The position numbers were made by a program, and so were the translations under genes. Positions 24,923 through 34,004 of a DNA stretch of 64,000 nucleotides are shown here, piece after piece. Position 1 is the first letter of the stretch; each line of letters begins with the position of its first letter. Under the pieces are notes generated by a model that worked only from the letters and a program-made list of their open reading frames with translations, was not told where the DNA came from and ran no database searches. This DNA comes from Bradyrhizobium ottawaense (lineage in GTDB: Bacteria; Pseudomonadota; Alphaproteobacteria; Rhizobiales; Xanthobacteraceae). The stretch is from contig NZ_LT629693.1 of NCBI RefSeq assembly GCF_900099825.1, positions 1,984,001-2,048,000 on the forward strand. Direction: 5' to 3'.

Positions 24923-25282
24923 TCAGATCGCGCTGCCGTAGTAGTCGTTGACGGCGCGGGTGCGGGTCGCGTCGCCCCAGTTCCATGCATTGTCGTTGCC
25001 GTATTTCGGCGCGCCCTTGAGCTGCGCCTCGGTCACGCCGGTGATGTAGCCGCCGAGCGAGGTGTCGTACTTCAGCGTTTGCCACGGCAGCGGATAGTGA
25101 TCGTCGCCGATGCCGAGGAAGCCGCCGAACGACAGCACCGCGTAAGACACCCTGCCGCTCTGCTTGTCGATCATGACGCGTTCGATCGAACCGATCTTGG
25201 TGCGATCGGCGCCATAGACCGCAGTTCCCTCGACCTTGTCGCTGCCGATCAGATTGCCTTGTTCCCGTACTTCCGTAACCAT
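24923..25282 (-). CDS. PRC-barrel domain protein
   Basis: A 119-residue cytoplasmic protein starting at ATG 25282 behind GGAGGAAG. Residues 10-80 are a PRC-barrel (GSDKVEGTAVYGADRTKIGSIERVMID, then VSYAVLSFGGFLGIGDDHYPLPW). The C-terminal half (TGVTEAQLKGAPKYGNDNAWNW) matches small stress-linked PRC-barrel proteins common in rhizobia. The precise role is unknown. It is a single-gene unit closed by a strong terminator. Confidence 0.85.
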   Translation of the reverse strand: MVTEVREQGNLIGSDKVEGTAVYGADRTKIGSIERVMIDKQSGRVSYAVLSFGGFLGIGDDHYPLPWQTLKYDTSLGGYITGVTEAQLKGAPKYGNDNAWNWGDATRTRAVNDYYGSAI

Positions 25283-25455
25283 GTGTCTTCCTCCATGTGT
25301 GAGTAGATCGAGGAAAACGACGGGCGCGGTCAAACGTTCCTGTGGTGACATCAATCAGAATGACGCGTCGGGTGCGCGGTGCGGGTTCCTGTGTTACGTT
25401 TTGTACCGAGCAACTGAATCGGTCGCTCGTGCCAAGATGACTTTGGGGAGGCCGC

Positions 25456-25734
25456 ATGCGTTCGGTTCTATTCGCACTCGCGCTGTTGTTGATCGGCGGC
25501 AGCGCTGTCGAAGCGGCCTGCACCTGCCTGTGCGTCGACGGGCAAATGCAGCCCGTGTGCGATAGTGGGATCAACCCGCCAAAGGTCTGCCCGCCGACGG
25601 TGTGCCGGCCTCCGAAACCGTCGGTCGCTCCGGTCATCCCGCCGAACGTGCTGCCGCTGGGTGGGTCGGAGTGCAAGCAGGCCCAGGTTTGCGATACCTC
25701 GGGCAAGTGCGTGTGGGAACAGGTCTGCCGCTGA
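25456..25734 (+). CDS. Small secreted cysteine-rich protein
   Basis: A 92-residue protein with a signal peptide (residues 1-20, ending AVEA). The mature part has eight cysteines in CTCLCVDG, PVCDSG, KVCPPTVC, SECKQAQVC, GKC and VC contexts, with a proline-rich middle. The even, paired spacing suggests disulfides in the periplasm or outside. I do not recognise a family. A GGGGAGG motif just upstream of ATG 25456 is a good ribosome site. Confidence 0.65.
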   Translation: MRSVLFALALLLIGGSAVEAACTCLCVDGQMQPVCDSGINPPKVCPPTVCRPPKPSVAPVIPPNVLPLGGSECKQAQVCDTSGKCVWEQVCR

Positions 25735-25744
25735 GGCGCAGGGT

Positions 25745-26086
25745 CTAGGTCGGCGCACAGGCCGTGCTGATGATTTTTCCGGTTTCACTGAAACGGAAAT
25801 GGGTGCGAACGGACCGGCCGTCGTGATCCCTGTAATCCAGCGACACGCCGCCGGCCTCGGGCAACAACGCATCGATCGCAAACGCGCCCGGCACCGGCTC
25901 CTTCAACTTCGGAAGCCAGTAGCGTTCCACGCCGGACTTGCCGCGAAAGCTGCCGCCTTCGCAACAGTCGACCTTGGCCGCATCGTCGTAGAGATCGACA
26001 AGGGCTGCGAGACTGCGCTGCCGGCAGGCGTCAATCCAGTCCACCACGGTACCAATCGGATCGAAAGCCATTGAAGAGTTCGACAT
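25745..26086 (-). CDS. NTF2-like (SnoaL-type) small protein
   Basis: A 113-residue protein with an NTF2/SnoaL-like pattern: GTVVDWIDACRQRSLAALVDLYDDAAKVDCCEG, then SGVERYWLPKL and VSLDYRDHDGRSVRTHFRF. This fold is used by isomerases, by small-ligand binders and by proteins of unknown role. ATG 26086 is preferred because GAGG lies about six bases before it; the adjacent ATG 26089 adds one Met. It is convergent with the cysteine-rich protein, with a 10-base gap. Confidence 0.75.
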   Translation of the reverse strand: MSNSSMAFDPIGTVVDWIDACRQRSLAALVDLYDDAAKVDCCEGGSFRGKSGVERYWLPKLKEPVPGAFAIDALLPEAGGVSLDYRDHDGRSVRTHFRFSETGKIISTACAPT

Positions 26087-26234
26087 CATCCACCTCGCGT
26101 ACCGGCGCCCGCAGCCAAAACTAACGGTAGTGCGATGAACCGGCTGTGAACCGGCCGTTCGCTCGAAAACGCGATCGAGGGAACTTACCTCTCGCGCGGT
26201 TGTTTTCATTGCAGCTTCCCCGGAGGAACCCAGC

Positions 26235-26534
26235 ATGAAATTTGCCATCATCGCGCTCGCGGGTGCCGCACTTTTCGCAAATTCGATCGCGCTGGCGCAG
26301 AACGCCAGCACGGGTTCGACCACGACGACCGGCGATGCCGCGGTTTTCCCCGCCACTTCAAATCCAGCCAACGCCGGTTCCAGCAGCGAAAACCGTGCAA
26401 GCCCCGGCGCAGGTATTGCCAGCGGCGCCATGAACAACGGCACCACCGGTGACACGATCGGAACCGGGCATGGAACGCCGGTGGCTCCAACGACTGGAAC
26501 TGGAACGGCGCCCGCACCGGCGGGGCGCAACTAG
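26235..26534 (+). CDS. Small secreted Ser/Thr/Gly-rich hypothetical protein
   Basis: A 99-residue protein with a clear signal peptide (MKFAIIALAGAALFANSIALA) behind GGAGGAA. The mature chain is low-complexity, rich in Gly, Thr, Ser, Ala and Asn (TGTGHGTPVAPTTGTGTAPAPAG), with no cysteine. Similar short secreted proteins are frequent in Bradyrhizobium-like genomes and lack a known function. Confidence 0.65.
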   Translation: MKFAIIALAGAALFANSIALAQNASTGSTTTTGDAAVFPATSNPANAGSSSENRASPGAGIASGAMNNGTTGDTIGTGHGTPVAPTTGTGTAPAPAGRN

Positions 26535-26553
26535 ACCGCGGCTGCGAACCCCA

Positions 26554-28311
26554 TCAACGCTCTGCTTCGACGCGCTGTGCCGTAAAAGTCCCGTTCGGCT
26601 GATGGAAGATCACTTCGTCGATGGTCGTCCCTTCGCCGCGGAATTCGACGGTAAAGCCTTCCAGTTCGACAATGCGGAACCTGCGGCCCTGCTCGGGCGC
26701 CAGGCGATAGGCCGGTTGGAAGTCGGGCTTCAGCACCAGCCCGCCTTCATCATCGAGCGTCACGCGATGCACGGTCGCGCCACCCTTGAACTGGCCGACG
26801 CAGCGCGCGCGGAAGCCCGCATCGAGGCAGTCGCCGGACGCCTGGCGCGCGAACACGATATCCTTGACCATCGGCTCGAGCGAGGTCGAGAGGCTGACGA
26901 TGTTGCCGTTGCGATCGGTCAGGAAGGTGATGGCGAGCCAGTCCGGCAAAAGGCGGTCCGGCGCCTCCGGTAGTTCGAACGTCTCGTAATGACGGTGCAA
27001 CAGCGGCGCGAACATGCCGCGCCATGACCAGTGCAGCGCGCCGTCCTGGTAGCGGACCGACATCACGCCATAGGCCGGATGTTCGTAGTCGGCGGCGTAG
27101 GCGCCAAGTTCATGCGCGGGTCGCGTGTTCTTGTGGCGGGCTTTTTCCCGCGCATCCTTGTCGGCCTGCAGATGGGCGATAAACTCGTCGCGGCGCTTCC
27201 TGGCCCGCCCGCGCCAGTCGATCGGCTCGCGGCCGCGCAGCCGGTCGAGGATGTACCAGGTCAGGGCGGACGTCACCTCGCTCTGACTGCGGTTGGTGAA
27301 AACGGCAACGCCGATGCCATGATCCGGCAGCATCGCCATCTCCGTTCCCCAGCCGGGCCAGCCGCCGCCGTGCCGCACCAGCCGGTCGCCGCGATAGGAA
27401 TTGCACTGGAAGCCGAGGCCGTAGTGCGCTTCGCCGAACTCCGCCTCGCCGGGCTGGGAGATGTAGACGCGTGCCGCATGCAACTCGCCGACCAATGCCG
27501 CCGGCAGCAAACGCTCGCCGCCGAATTCGCCCTTGCCGAGATGCAGCCGCATCCAGTTGGCGAGGTCTTCGACCGAAGTATTGATTGCGCCGGCAGCCGT
27601 GGTGCGGATCGGCAGGCGCATCGCCGGCAGCCGCGTATCCTCATGCATCATGTACGGCCGCGCGGCGTTCGCTTCGGCTTCGAGGTCCTCGAGGCTGAAG
27701 CCGACCTTCATGCCGAGCCTGTCGGTCAACCGTGCGCGGACGAACGCCTCAAAGCTCTGGCCGCTGAGCCGCTCGATCAGAAGGCCCGCGACGTTGTAGC
27801 CGAGATTGCTGTATTGCCAGGTGGAGCGGATATCGCGGCTCGGCTCGAGATACCGCATCGGGCCGAGCATTTCGGCAGGCGCCCGATCGCCGGCAAAGTG
27901 CACCTAGTCATGGCGCGGCAAACCCGAATGATGAGACAGCAGGTCGCGCACGGTGACGCGGTCGGTCGCGACGGAATCGTGCAGCCGAAACTCGGGCATG
28001 TAGTCACGCACCGGCTTGGTCCAGTCGAGCCGCCCTTCATTGTGCAGCAACGCGATCGCGGTCGCGGTGAAGGATTTGGTGATCGAGCAGATCACGAACT
28101 GCGTCGCCGTCGTCATCGGCAGATCGCGCTCTACATCGCGCACGCCGTAAGCCCGCGTCAGCGCCACCTTGCCGTCCTGCACCACCGCAAGCGCGGCACC
28201 CGGCACTTTCCAGTCGGCCATGACGCCGGCAGCGAGTTGATCGAGTTCGGGGATCAGGGCAGGGATCAGAGACTGGATCGGCGCGTGAGACGCTTCGGGA
28301 AAGGAGCTCAT
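26554..28311 (-). pseudogene. Beta-lactamase-family serine hydrolase interrupted by an in-frame amber codon
   Basis: Two frames in the same register read as one protein of about 585 residues. The first (28311-27904) has the nucleophile motif SITK at residues 76-79 and ends RDLLSHHSGLPRHD at a TAG (27906-27904). The second continues VHFAGDRAPAEM and holds the YSNLGYN motif plus the C-terminal domain. No base is inserted or lost. The stop could have come from a TGG Trp codon by one change. The second part also begins with GTG, so restart is conceivable but would lack the catalytic Ser. The family includes esterases and D-aminopeptidase-like peptidases. A sequencing error is possible. Confidence 0.8.
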
Positions 28312-28551
28312 GGAAACTCTCTTCGTTCAACCATCAACAAACGGCGCCCCCCACAGCAAGGGCGCGGCGGTGTTCCGGCAAGTCAGTTTCCCGACCGGCC
28401 AGCCGTTCGTCAGCGTGGAAGGAGATCGAAGAAAATTGTCAGCATGGGTTACGTCCTCAGCGTGCCCCACAAAATTACATGGGGTGAGGCTTCCGTCCAG
28501 CAGCGCCGGCGGCAACACGCCGAGGGTTACGAAGAATTAATGCGAACTTGC

Positions 28552-28610
28552 AGGATGGGTGGAGCCAACGGGGCCGGCCGAAGGCCGGACCCGTTGGCTC
28601 CACCCATCCT
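28552..28610. repeat. 59-base hairpin element after the molybdenum hydroxylase operon
   Basis: Two 28-base arms (28552-28579 and 28583-28610) pair with one mismatch around a GAA loop. It lies 12 bases past the large-subunit stop. It lacks a clear U-tract, so it is better described as a repeat-type hairpin that may stabilise or end the transcript. The rest of 28312-28551 shows no gene by eye. Confidence 0.8.
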
Positions 28611-28621
28611 ACTGGATCGCG

Positions 28622-30862
28622 CTACCCCTCGATCACTTCCAGCACCTTCGGCGGCGACATCGGCAGACTGTAGAAGCGCTTGCCGAGCGCCTGGTGGACG
28701 GCGTTGGAGATGGCGGACATCACAGGGATCAGCGGCACTTCGCCGACGCCCTTGACGCCCTGCGGGTGTTTCGGATTCGGCACCTCGACCATGATGGTGT
28801 CGATCATCGGCAGGTCCGAACACACCGGCATGCGATAATCGAGGAAGCCGGGATTATCGACCTTGCCCTGCTTGTTGTAGATGTATTCCTCGTTCAGCGC
28901 CCAGCCGATGCCCTGGCTGACGCCGCCCTGCAACTGGCCTTCGACGTAACTCGGATGCACGGCGCGGCCGACATCCTGGATCGCGGTGTAGCGGATCACT
29001 CTGACAATGCCGAGTTCGACATCGACCTCGACGTCGGCGATGTGGGTGCCGAAGCCGCCTTCGGCGCCAACCGTATTGAGCTGCACGCCGGCGCCGATCG
29101 GTCCGCCCATCGACGGCGCCTTCTCGGCCAACTCGGCCAAGGTCAGCGGTTCGAACTGGCCGGCGTTCGGGCTGACCGGATGCGCCGCGCCGTTTTCCCA
29201 TTTCACCGCTTCGGGATCGATGTCCCAGATCTTCGCCGCGCGTTCGCGCAGCGTGTGGATGACCTTCTCGGTCGATTGCGTCACCACGATCGAGGACGCG
29301 AACAGCACGCGGCTGCCGCCGGTGAGGTTCGAGAAGCCGATCGTCGCGGTGTCGCCGATCAGCACCGAGATGCGGCGGTAATCGATGCCGAGCAGTTCGG
29401 CGCAGATGTTGGCGATGCCGGCGCGGGAACCGCCGATGTCGGGATGGCCGGTGGTGACGACGACGTTGCCGTCCTCGGTGATGTTGACCTGCGCCGAGGA
29501 TTCGCCGCCGGCGTTGAACCAGTAGCCGGAGGCGACGCCCCTGCCCTGAAACTTGCCGAGCGGCGCCTTGTAATGATCGGAGTCGCGCGCGGCCTCCAGC
29601 GTCTCGACATAACCGATGCGCGGATAGACCGGGCCGTGGGCGGCTTTTGTCCCTTCCTTGGCCGCGTTCTTCAGGCGCAGCGCCAGCGGATCCATCTTCA
29701 GCGCTTCGGCGAGCTCGTCGAGCACACATTCCACGGCATAGGCGCCGATCGGTGCGCCCGGCGCGCGATAGGCCGCGACCTTGGAGCGGTTCGACAGCAC
29801 GTCGAAACCTTCCGAGAGAACATGCGGAATATCGTAGGGCGCAAAACTACAACCAACCGCGCCGCGGATCGGCGAGCCCGGAAACGCGCCGGCCTGCAGA
29901 TAGAAGATGCCGTGCGCGGCGACGATGGTGCCGTCCTTTTTCGCGCCGATCTTCACCGTGCTCTTCGAGCCCGATGTCGGCCCGGTCGCCCGCATCACTT
30001 CCTCGCGGGTCATCACCATCTTGACCGGACGGCCGGATTTCTTCGCCAGCATGGTCGCCAGCGGTTCGAGATAGACGATGGTCTTGCCGCCGAAACCGCC
30101 GCCGATCTCCGCGGGAATGGCGCGGATGTCGCTCTGGTTGATGCCGGTGAGGTACGAGGTCATCGCCCGCACCATGAACTGGCCCTGGCTCGAGCTCCAG
30201 ATCGTGGTCTTGTTGTCGGCGGCGACCGAAATCAGACAGGCGTGCGGCTCGATATAGCCCTGATGCACCGGGCGCGTGGTGAAGGAGCGTTCGACCACGA
30301 TCTCGGCTTCTTCGAAGCCTTTTGCGATGTCGCCCTTCTTGACCTCGAGTCGCCCGGCGATGTTGGACGGCTTGCCTTCGAACTTCACGAAGTCATGAAG
30401 GATCGGCGCGTCGGGCTTGAGCGCATCGTCGATCTCGATCGACCATGGCAACACTTCGTAGTCGACCTCGATCAACTCGCAGGCTTTTGCCGCGATCGCC
30501 TCCGACGTGGCGGCAACCGCGGCGATGGGATGGCCGGGAAACAGCGCCTTCTCGCGCGCCATCACGTTGCGGCACATCCAGCGCATGTCCTGGATGCCGA
30601 GCATCACGGACTTGTCGAGCGGGAAATCGACGATGTCCTTTGCGGTAACCACGGCCTGCACACCAGGCAGGGCCTCCGCCTTCGAGGTGTCGATCGATTT
30701 AATCCGCGCATGCGGATGCGGGCTGCGCAACACCTTGCCCCAGATCATGCCGGGCATGGTGGTGTCGGCGGCGAACGCCGCGCGGCCGGTGACCTTGTCG
30801 ACGCCGTCAGGGCGAATGGTGCGCTGGCCGATCCACTTGTTGTTGGTGACGACGTTCATCAT
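28622..30862 (-). CDS. Molybdopterin-binding large subunit, xanthine dehydrogenase/CoxL family
   Basis: A 746-residue large subunit of a molybdenum hydroxylase. The molybdopterin regions include GGGFGGKTIVYLEP, VAAYRAPGAP and the C-terminal GVKGVGEVPLIP with the catalytic Glu. The active-site loop is AYRAPGAP, not the AYRCSFR of aerobic CO dehydrogenase, so CO is an unlikely substrate; aromatic or N-heterocyclic aldehydes or hydroxylations are usual for such enzymes. It overlaps the 2Fe-2S subunit by four bases and is the last of the three genes. Confidence 0.92.
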   Translation of the reverse strand: MMNVVTNNKWIGQRTIRPDGVDKVTGRAAFAADTTMPGMIWGKVLRSPHPHARIKSIDTSKAEALPGVQAVVTAKDIVDFPLDKSVMLGIQDMRWMCRNVMAREKALFPGHPIAAVAATSEAIAAKACELIEVDYEVLPWSIEIDDALKPDAPILHDFVKFEGKPSNIAGRLEVKKGDIAKGFEEAEIVVERSFTTRPVHQGYIEPHACLISVAADNKTTIWSSSQGQFMVRAMTSYLTGINQSDIRAIPAEIGGGFGGKTIVYLEPLATMLAKKSGRPVKMVMTREEVMRATGPTSGSKSTVKIGAKKDGTIVAAHGIFYLQAGAFPGSPIRGAVGCSFAPYDIPHVLSEGFDVLSNRSKVAAYRAPGAPIGAYAVECVLDELAEALKMDPLALRLKNAAKEGTKAAHGPVYPRIGYVETLEAARDSDHYKAPLGKFQGRGVASGYWFNAGGESSAQVNITEDGNVVVTTGHPDIGGSRAGIANICAELLGIDYRRISVLIGDTATIGFSNLTGGSRVLFASSIVVTQSTEKVIHTLRERAAKIWDIDPEAVKWENGAAHPVSPNAGQFEPLTLAELAEKAPSMGGPIGAGVQLNTVGAEGGFGTHIADVEVDVELGIVRVIRYTAIQDVGRAVHPSYVEGQLQGGVSQGIGWALNEEYIYNKQGKVDNPGFLDYRMPVCSDLPMIDTIMVEVPNPKHPQGVKGVGEVPLIPVMSAISNAVHQALGKRFYSLPMSPPKVLEVIEG

Positions 30863-31341
30863 TGTGCTGCCTCCCGCATATCAGCGGCGGTTTCCATTAC
30901 TGCGCGAACGATCTTGTCATAGCCGGTACACCGGCAGAGGTTGCCGGCGAGCCAGAAGCGAACCTGCTCCTCGCTCGGATTGGGATTTTTCCTGAGCAGC
31001 GCGTCGGACGCGATCAGCATGCCCGAGGTGCAGATGCCACACTGCAGCGCCGCCGATTCCAGGAATTTCTGCTGCAGCGGGTGCAACTTGTCGCCATGCG
31101 CCATGCCCTCGATGGTGCGGATCTCGTGGCCTTCAGCCTCGACCGCAAGCATCAGGCAGGAACAGACCAGCTGGTCATCGAGCGTGATCGAGCAGGCGCC
31201 GCAGTCGCCGGAAGCGCAACCTTCCTTGGAACCGGTCAACCCAAGCGGGCCGCGCAGCGCGTCGAGCATGGTGTCTGACGGTTCGCACAGATATTCCATC
31301 GGCTCGCCGTTGATGGACGTGGTGACGTGAACTTTGGCCAT
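30859..31341 (-). CDS. 2Fe-2S subunit of the molybdenum hydroxylase (CoxS-like)
   Basis: A 160-residue small subunit with two [2Fe-2S] clusters. The ferredoxin-type site is GCASGDCGACSI plus a later Cys (VCSC), and the helical site is QCGICTSGM plus LCRCTGYDKIV. It passes electrons from the molybdopterin centre to the FAD subunit. It sits between the FAD gene (18-base gap) and the large-subunit gene (four-base overlap). Confidence 0.95.
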   Translation of the reverse strand: MAKVHVTTSINGEPMEYLCEPSDTMLDALRGPLGLTGSKEGCASGDCGACSITLDDQLVCSCLMLAVEAEGHEIRTIEGMAHGDKLHPLQQKFLESAALQCGICTSGMLIASDALLRKNPNPSEEQVRFWLAGNLCRCTGYDKIVRAVMETAADMREAAQ

Positions 31342-31359
31342 GAAAATGATTTCCCGAAT

Positions 31360-32229
31360 TCAATTAGTTTGGGCGCGCTTCGCCGCGATCAGGGTCGTGC
31401 GCTTCAACAGCACGCCGGCCACCTTGGTGCGGTAGACGATGGTGCCGCGCTTGTCGTCAATCGGACGGCAGGCGGCGGAGCAGGCACTGGCTGCTTTCGC
31501 CAGCGCGGCGTCATCGAGCTTGCTGCCTACAAGCGCCTTCGCGGCGTCTTCCACCAGCAGCACCGTCGGCGCCACGGCACCGAGGCCGACCCGGGCGGCG
31601 GTGCAGACGCCGTCCTTCATGGTGAGGCTGACGCCGAGGCCGACGACCGCGATATCCATTTCGGTGCGCGGGATCATGCGCAAGTAAGCATCGCTGGAGC
31701 CGGGGGCGCGCGGCGGCAACGTGAAGCTGACCAGGATTTCGCCGGGCTTTAAATTGGTGCGGCCGGGACCGGCCGGCACGTCTTCGACCTTGATGTCGCG
31801 GCGGCCGTTCGGGCCCTGCACCGTGACGATAGCGCCGGCCGCGACCATCGCGGGCACGCTGTCGCCAGCCGGTGAGCCGTTGCAGAGATTGCCGCCGGCC
31901 GACGCCCGCCCCTGGACTTGTTTGGAGCCGATCAGGTTGACAGCCTCCAGCACGCCGGGCCAGATCTTGCCAAAACTGTTGTGCTCGGCCAGCGCCATGC
32001 CCGACACGGCGGCGCCGATGCGAAACCCGCCATCCCTCGTCTGTTCGATGGAGGTCAGGTCGGGAATTTTCTTGATGTCGACGATCAGGCCCGGCTTCAC
32101 CACGCCGGCGCGCATCTGCACCAGCAAATCGGTGCCACCGGCCAGAATGCGCGCGGCGCTGCCTGCGGCGGCAAAAGCGCCAATCGCTTCATCCAGCGTC
32201 GCTGGCGCCATGTATCGGAGTTCCGTCAT
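31360..32229 (-). CDS. FAD-binding subunit of the molybdenum hydroxylase (CoxM-like)
   Basis: A 289-residue flavoprotein subunit. The FAD-binding motifs are ARILAGGTDLLVQMR and ASAGGNLCNGSPAGD (the AGGN-type pyrophosphate loop), and a CODH flavoprotein C-terminal domain follows. I take ATG 32229 (MTELRYMAP), preceded by GGGGAACGG, over a 22-residue upstream extension that would run into the divergent transglycosylase gene. It is the first gene, giving the order M-S-L as in CO dehydrogenase-like operons. Confidence 0.92.
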   Translation of the reverse strand: MTELRYMAPATLDEAIGAFAAAGSAARILAGGTDLLVQMRAGVVKPGLIVDIKKIPDLTSIEQTRDGGFRIGAAVSGMALAEHNSFGKIWPGVLEAVNLIGSKQVQGRASAGGNLCNGSPAGDSVPAMVAAGAIVTVQGPNGRRDIKVEDVPAGPGRTNLKPGEILVSFTLPPRAPGSSDAYLRMIPRTEMDIAVVGLGVSLTMKDGVCTAARVGLGAVAPTVLLVEDAAKALVGSKLDDAALAKAASACSAACRPIDDKRGTIVYRTKVAGVLLKRTTLIAAKRAQTN

Positions 32230-32252
32230 ACCGTTCCCCGTCTCCCTGATCT

Positions 32253-33716
32253 GTGCGCCCCATATGGGCGGCGGCCCTTTTTCGACCTGCGCCACAAGCC
32301 TACACGGCGAGAACGGGTTGGAACAGCCTCCGGGCTGCGGCTCTGATGGCAGGCTCCTATGCGCTTAGCGGGGCTTGCGGGACGATATTGCTCCGAGTTT
32401 TCGGCCGTAGGGCGGCATCCCTGCTCTTTTCATCCCTCGCATCTGCTCAACCGGCACCCGCCCCTGTTCGGCCTGCGCAGCCGCGACCGGCTGCGCCAAG
32501 GCCGCCAGCCGCAGCCGTCCCGGGCCAGCCGGTAGCAACGGCGCCCAGCCTGCGCGCGGCGGCCTGTCACAATGGGATGTCGTTCGACCGTTTCCTCACT
32601 GAGCTGAAGCAGCAGGCGATCGCGGCCGGCGTGTCGCAGCGCGCACTTAGCGAGGCCGCGCCCTACCTCGTCTACGACCAGAGCATCGTCAACCGCGACC
32701 GCGGCCAGCGCGTGTTCGGCCAGGTGTTCACCGAATTCGCACGGCGCAGGGCATCCGACAGCGCGGCCCAGCAGGCGCAGGCGCGGGTCCGGATGTATGC
32801 GGCAGCGTTCAACCGCGCCGAAAAGGAATATGGCGTGCCGCCGGCCGTGATCGCCGCGTTCTGGGGGCTGGAGAGCAGTTTTGGCGCCGAGCTCGGCAAT
32901 CTGCATACGCTGCCGTCGCTGGTATCGCTGGCCTATGACTGCCGCCGCTCGGAGATGTTCCAGAACGAGACCATCGCGGCGCTGAAGATTGTCGATCGCG
33001 GCGATCTTACGGCAAGCGAGATGATCGGCTCGTGGGCCGGCGAGCTCGGGCAGACGCAATTCCTGCCGACGCATTATTTCAACTATGCGGTGGACTATGA
33101 TGGCGACGGCCACCGCAACCTGTTGCGCAGTGCGCCCGACGTGATCGGCTCAACCGCCAACTACATCGCCAACGGCCTGAAGTGGCGGCGCGGCGAGCCG
33201 TGGCTGCAGGAAGTGCGCGCGCCGCAAAACCTGGCTTCAAGTTTTCCTTGGGACCAGGCCGACCTGACGATAAAATTGCCGCGCTCGAAATGGGCGCAGC
33301 TCGGCGTCACCTATACAGATGGAAAACCGCTGCCCAACGACGACATGCCGGCCTCGCTGCTGCTGCCGATGGGCCGCACCGGACCTGCGTTCCTCGCTTA
33401 TGCAAATTTCGCGGCCTATACCGAGTGGAATAATTCGCTGATCTATTCGACCACCGCGGGCTATCTCGCCACCCGCATCGCCGGTGCAGCACCGATGCGG
33501 CAGCCCACGGCGCCGGTGGTGCAATTGCCGTTCAACGAGATCAAGGAATTGCAGCAGCACCTGGTGCGCGCCGGATTCAATGTCGGCAAGGTCGACGGCG
33601 TACTCGGCCAGCAGAGCCGGATTGCGGTGAAGACGATGCAGGCGAAATACGGGCTGCCGGCCGATTCCTGGCCGACAGCCGAATTGCTGGCGCGGATGCG
33701 CAGCGCGCCGAGGTAG
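32253..33716 (+). CDS. MltB-type lytic murein transglycosylase with C-terminal peptidoglycan-binding domain
   Basis: A protein of 487 residues if ATG 32253 is used, or 456 from ATG 32346 (MAGSYALSG). A proline-rich segment follows the hydrophobic N-terminus, then the MltB domain with catalytic Glu in AAFWGLESSFG and the SWAGELGQTQFLPTHYFNYAVDYDGDG stretch. A PG_binding_1 repeat (LQQHLVRAGFNVGKVDGVLGQQSRIAVKTMQ) ends the protein. It cleaves peptidoglycan glycan strands with 1,6-anhydro ring formation in the periplasm. The start is uncertain. Confidence 0.88.
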   Translation: MRPIWAAALFRPAPQAYTARTGWNSLRAAALMAGSYALSGACGTILLRVFGRRAASLLFSSLASAQPAPAPVRPAQPRPAAPRPPAAAVPGQPVATAPSLRAAACHNGMSFDRFLTELKQQAIAAGVSQRALSEAAPYLVYDQSIVNRDRGQRVFGQVFTEFARRRASDSAAQQAQARVRMYAAAFNRAEKEYGVPPAVIAAFWGLESSFGAELGNLHTLPSLVSLAYDCRRSEMFQNETIAALKIVDRGDLTASEMIGSWAGELGQTQFLPTHYFNYAVDYDGDGHRNLLRSAPDVIGSTANYIANGLKWRRGEPWLQEVRAPQNLASSFPWDQADLTIKLPRSKWAQLGVTYTDGKPLPNDDMPASLLLPMGRTGPAFLAYANFAAYTEWNNSLIYSTTAGYLATRIAGAAPMRQPTAPVVQLPFNEIKELQQHLVRAGFNVGKVDGVLGQQSRIAVKTMQAKYGLPADSWPTAELLARMRSAPR

Positions 33717-33726
33717 AGCCGTATCG

Positions 33727-33872
33727 CTCCCTCGCCCCGATCTTGCGGGGAGAGGGTTGGGGTGAGGGGCTCTCTCCACGAACTTTGTCGCCAATGGATA
33801 GACCTGTACCCCCTCACCCGGATTGCATCTATCGATGCGATCCGACCTCTCCCCGCAAGCGGGGCGAGGTGA
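33727..33872. repeat. Large inverted repeat (CTCGCCCCG ... CGGGGCGAG type)
   Basis: The left part reads CTCGCCCCGATCTTGCGGGGAGAGG and GGGTGAGGGG. The right part carries CCCCTCACCC and CCTCTCCCCGCAAGCGGGGCGAGG, its approximate inverse, about 60 bases on. It fills most of the gap between the transglycosylase and DUF1993 genes. Confidence 0.75.
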
Positions 33873-34004
33873 AGTAGCGACGACACGGAAAATAATTCAC
33901 CGTGATCGGCGGTGTTCGGCAGTTGCATTTTGCTACTGGCCGCCCCACCTGCAGCACGCAGTCTCTGCACGCAACGATATTCCACAACACGAAAAGAGCA
34001 TCAT

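Noticed and set aside
28559..30922. 787-codon plus-strand open frame
   Set aside because: Exactly opposite the molybdopterin subunit, which has clear family motifs on the minus strand; the plus-strand protein is Arg/His/Asp-rich without family features.
28622..32229. Aerobic carbon monoxide dehydrogenase coxMSL
   Set aside because: The AYRCSFR active-site loop is absent (AYRAPGAP instead), so a CO dehydrogenase call is not supported.
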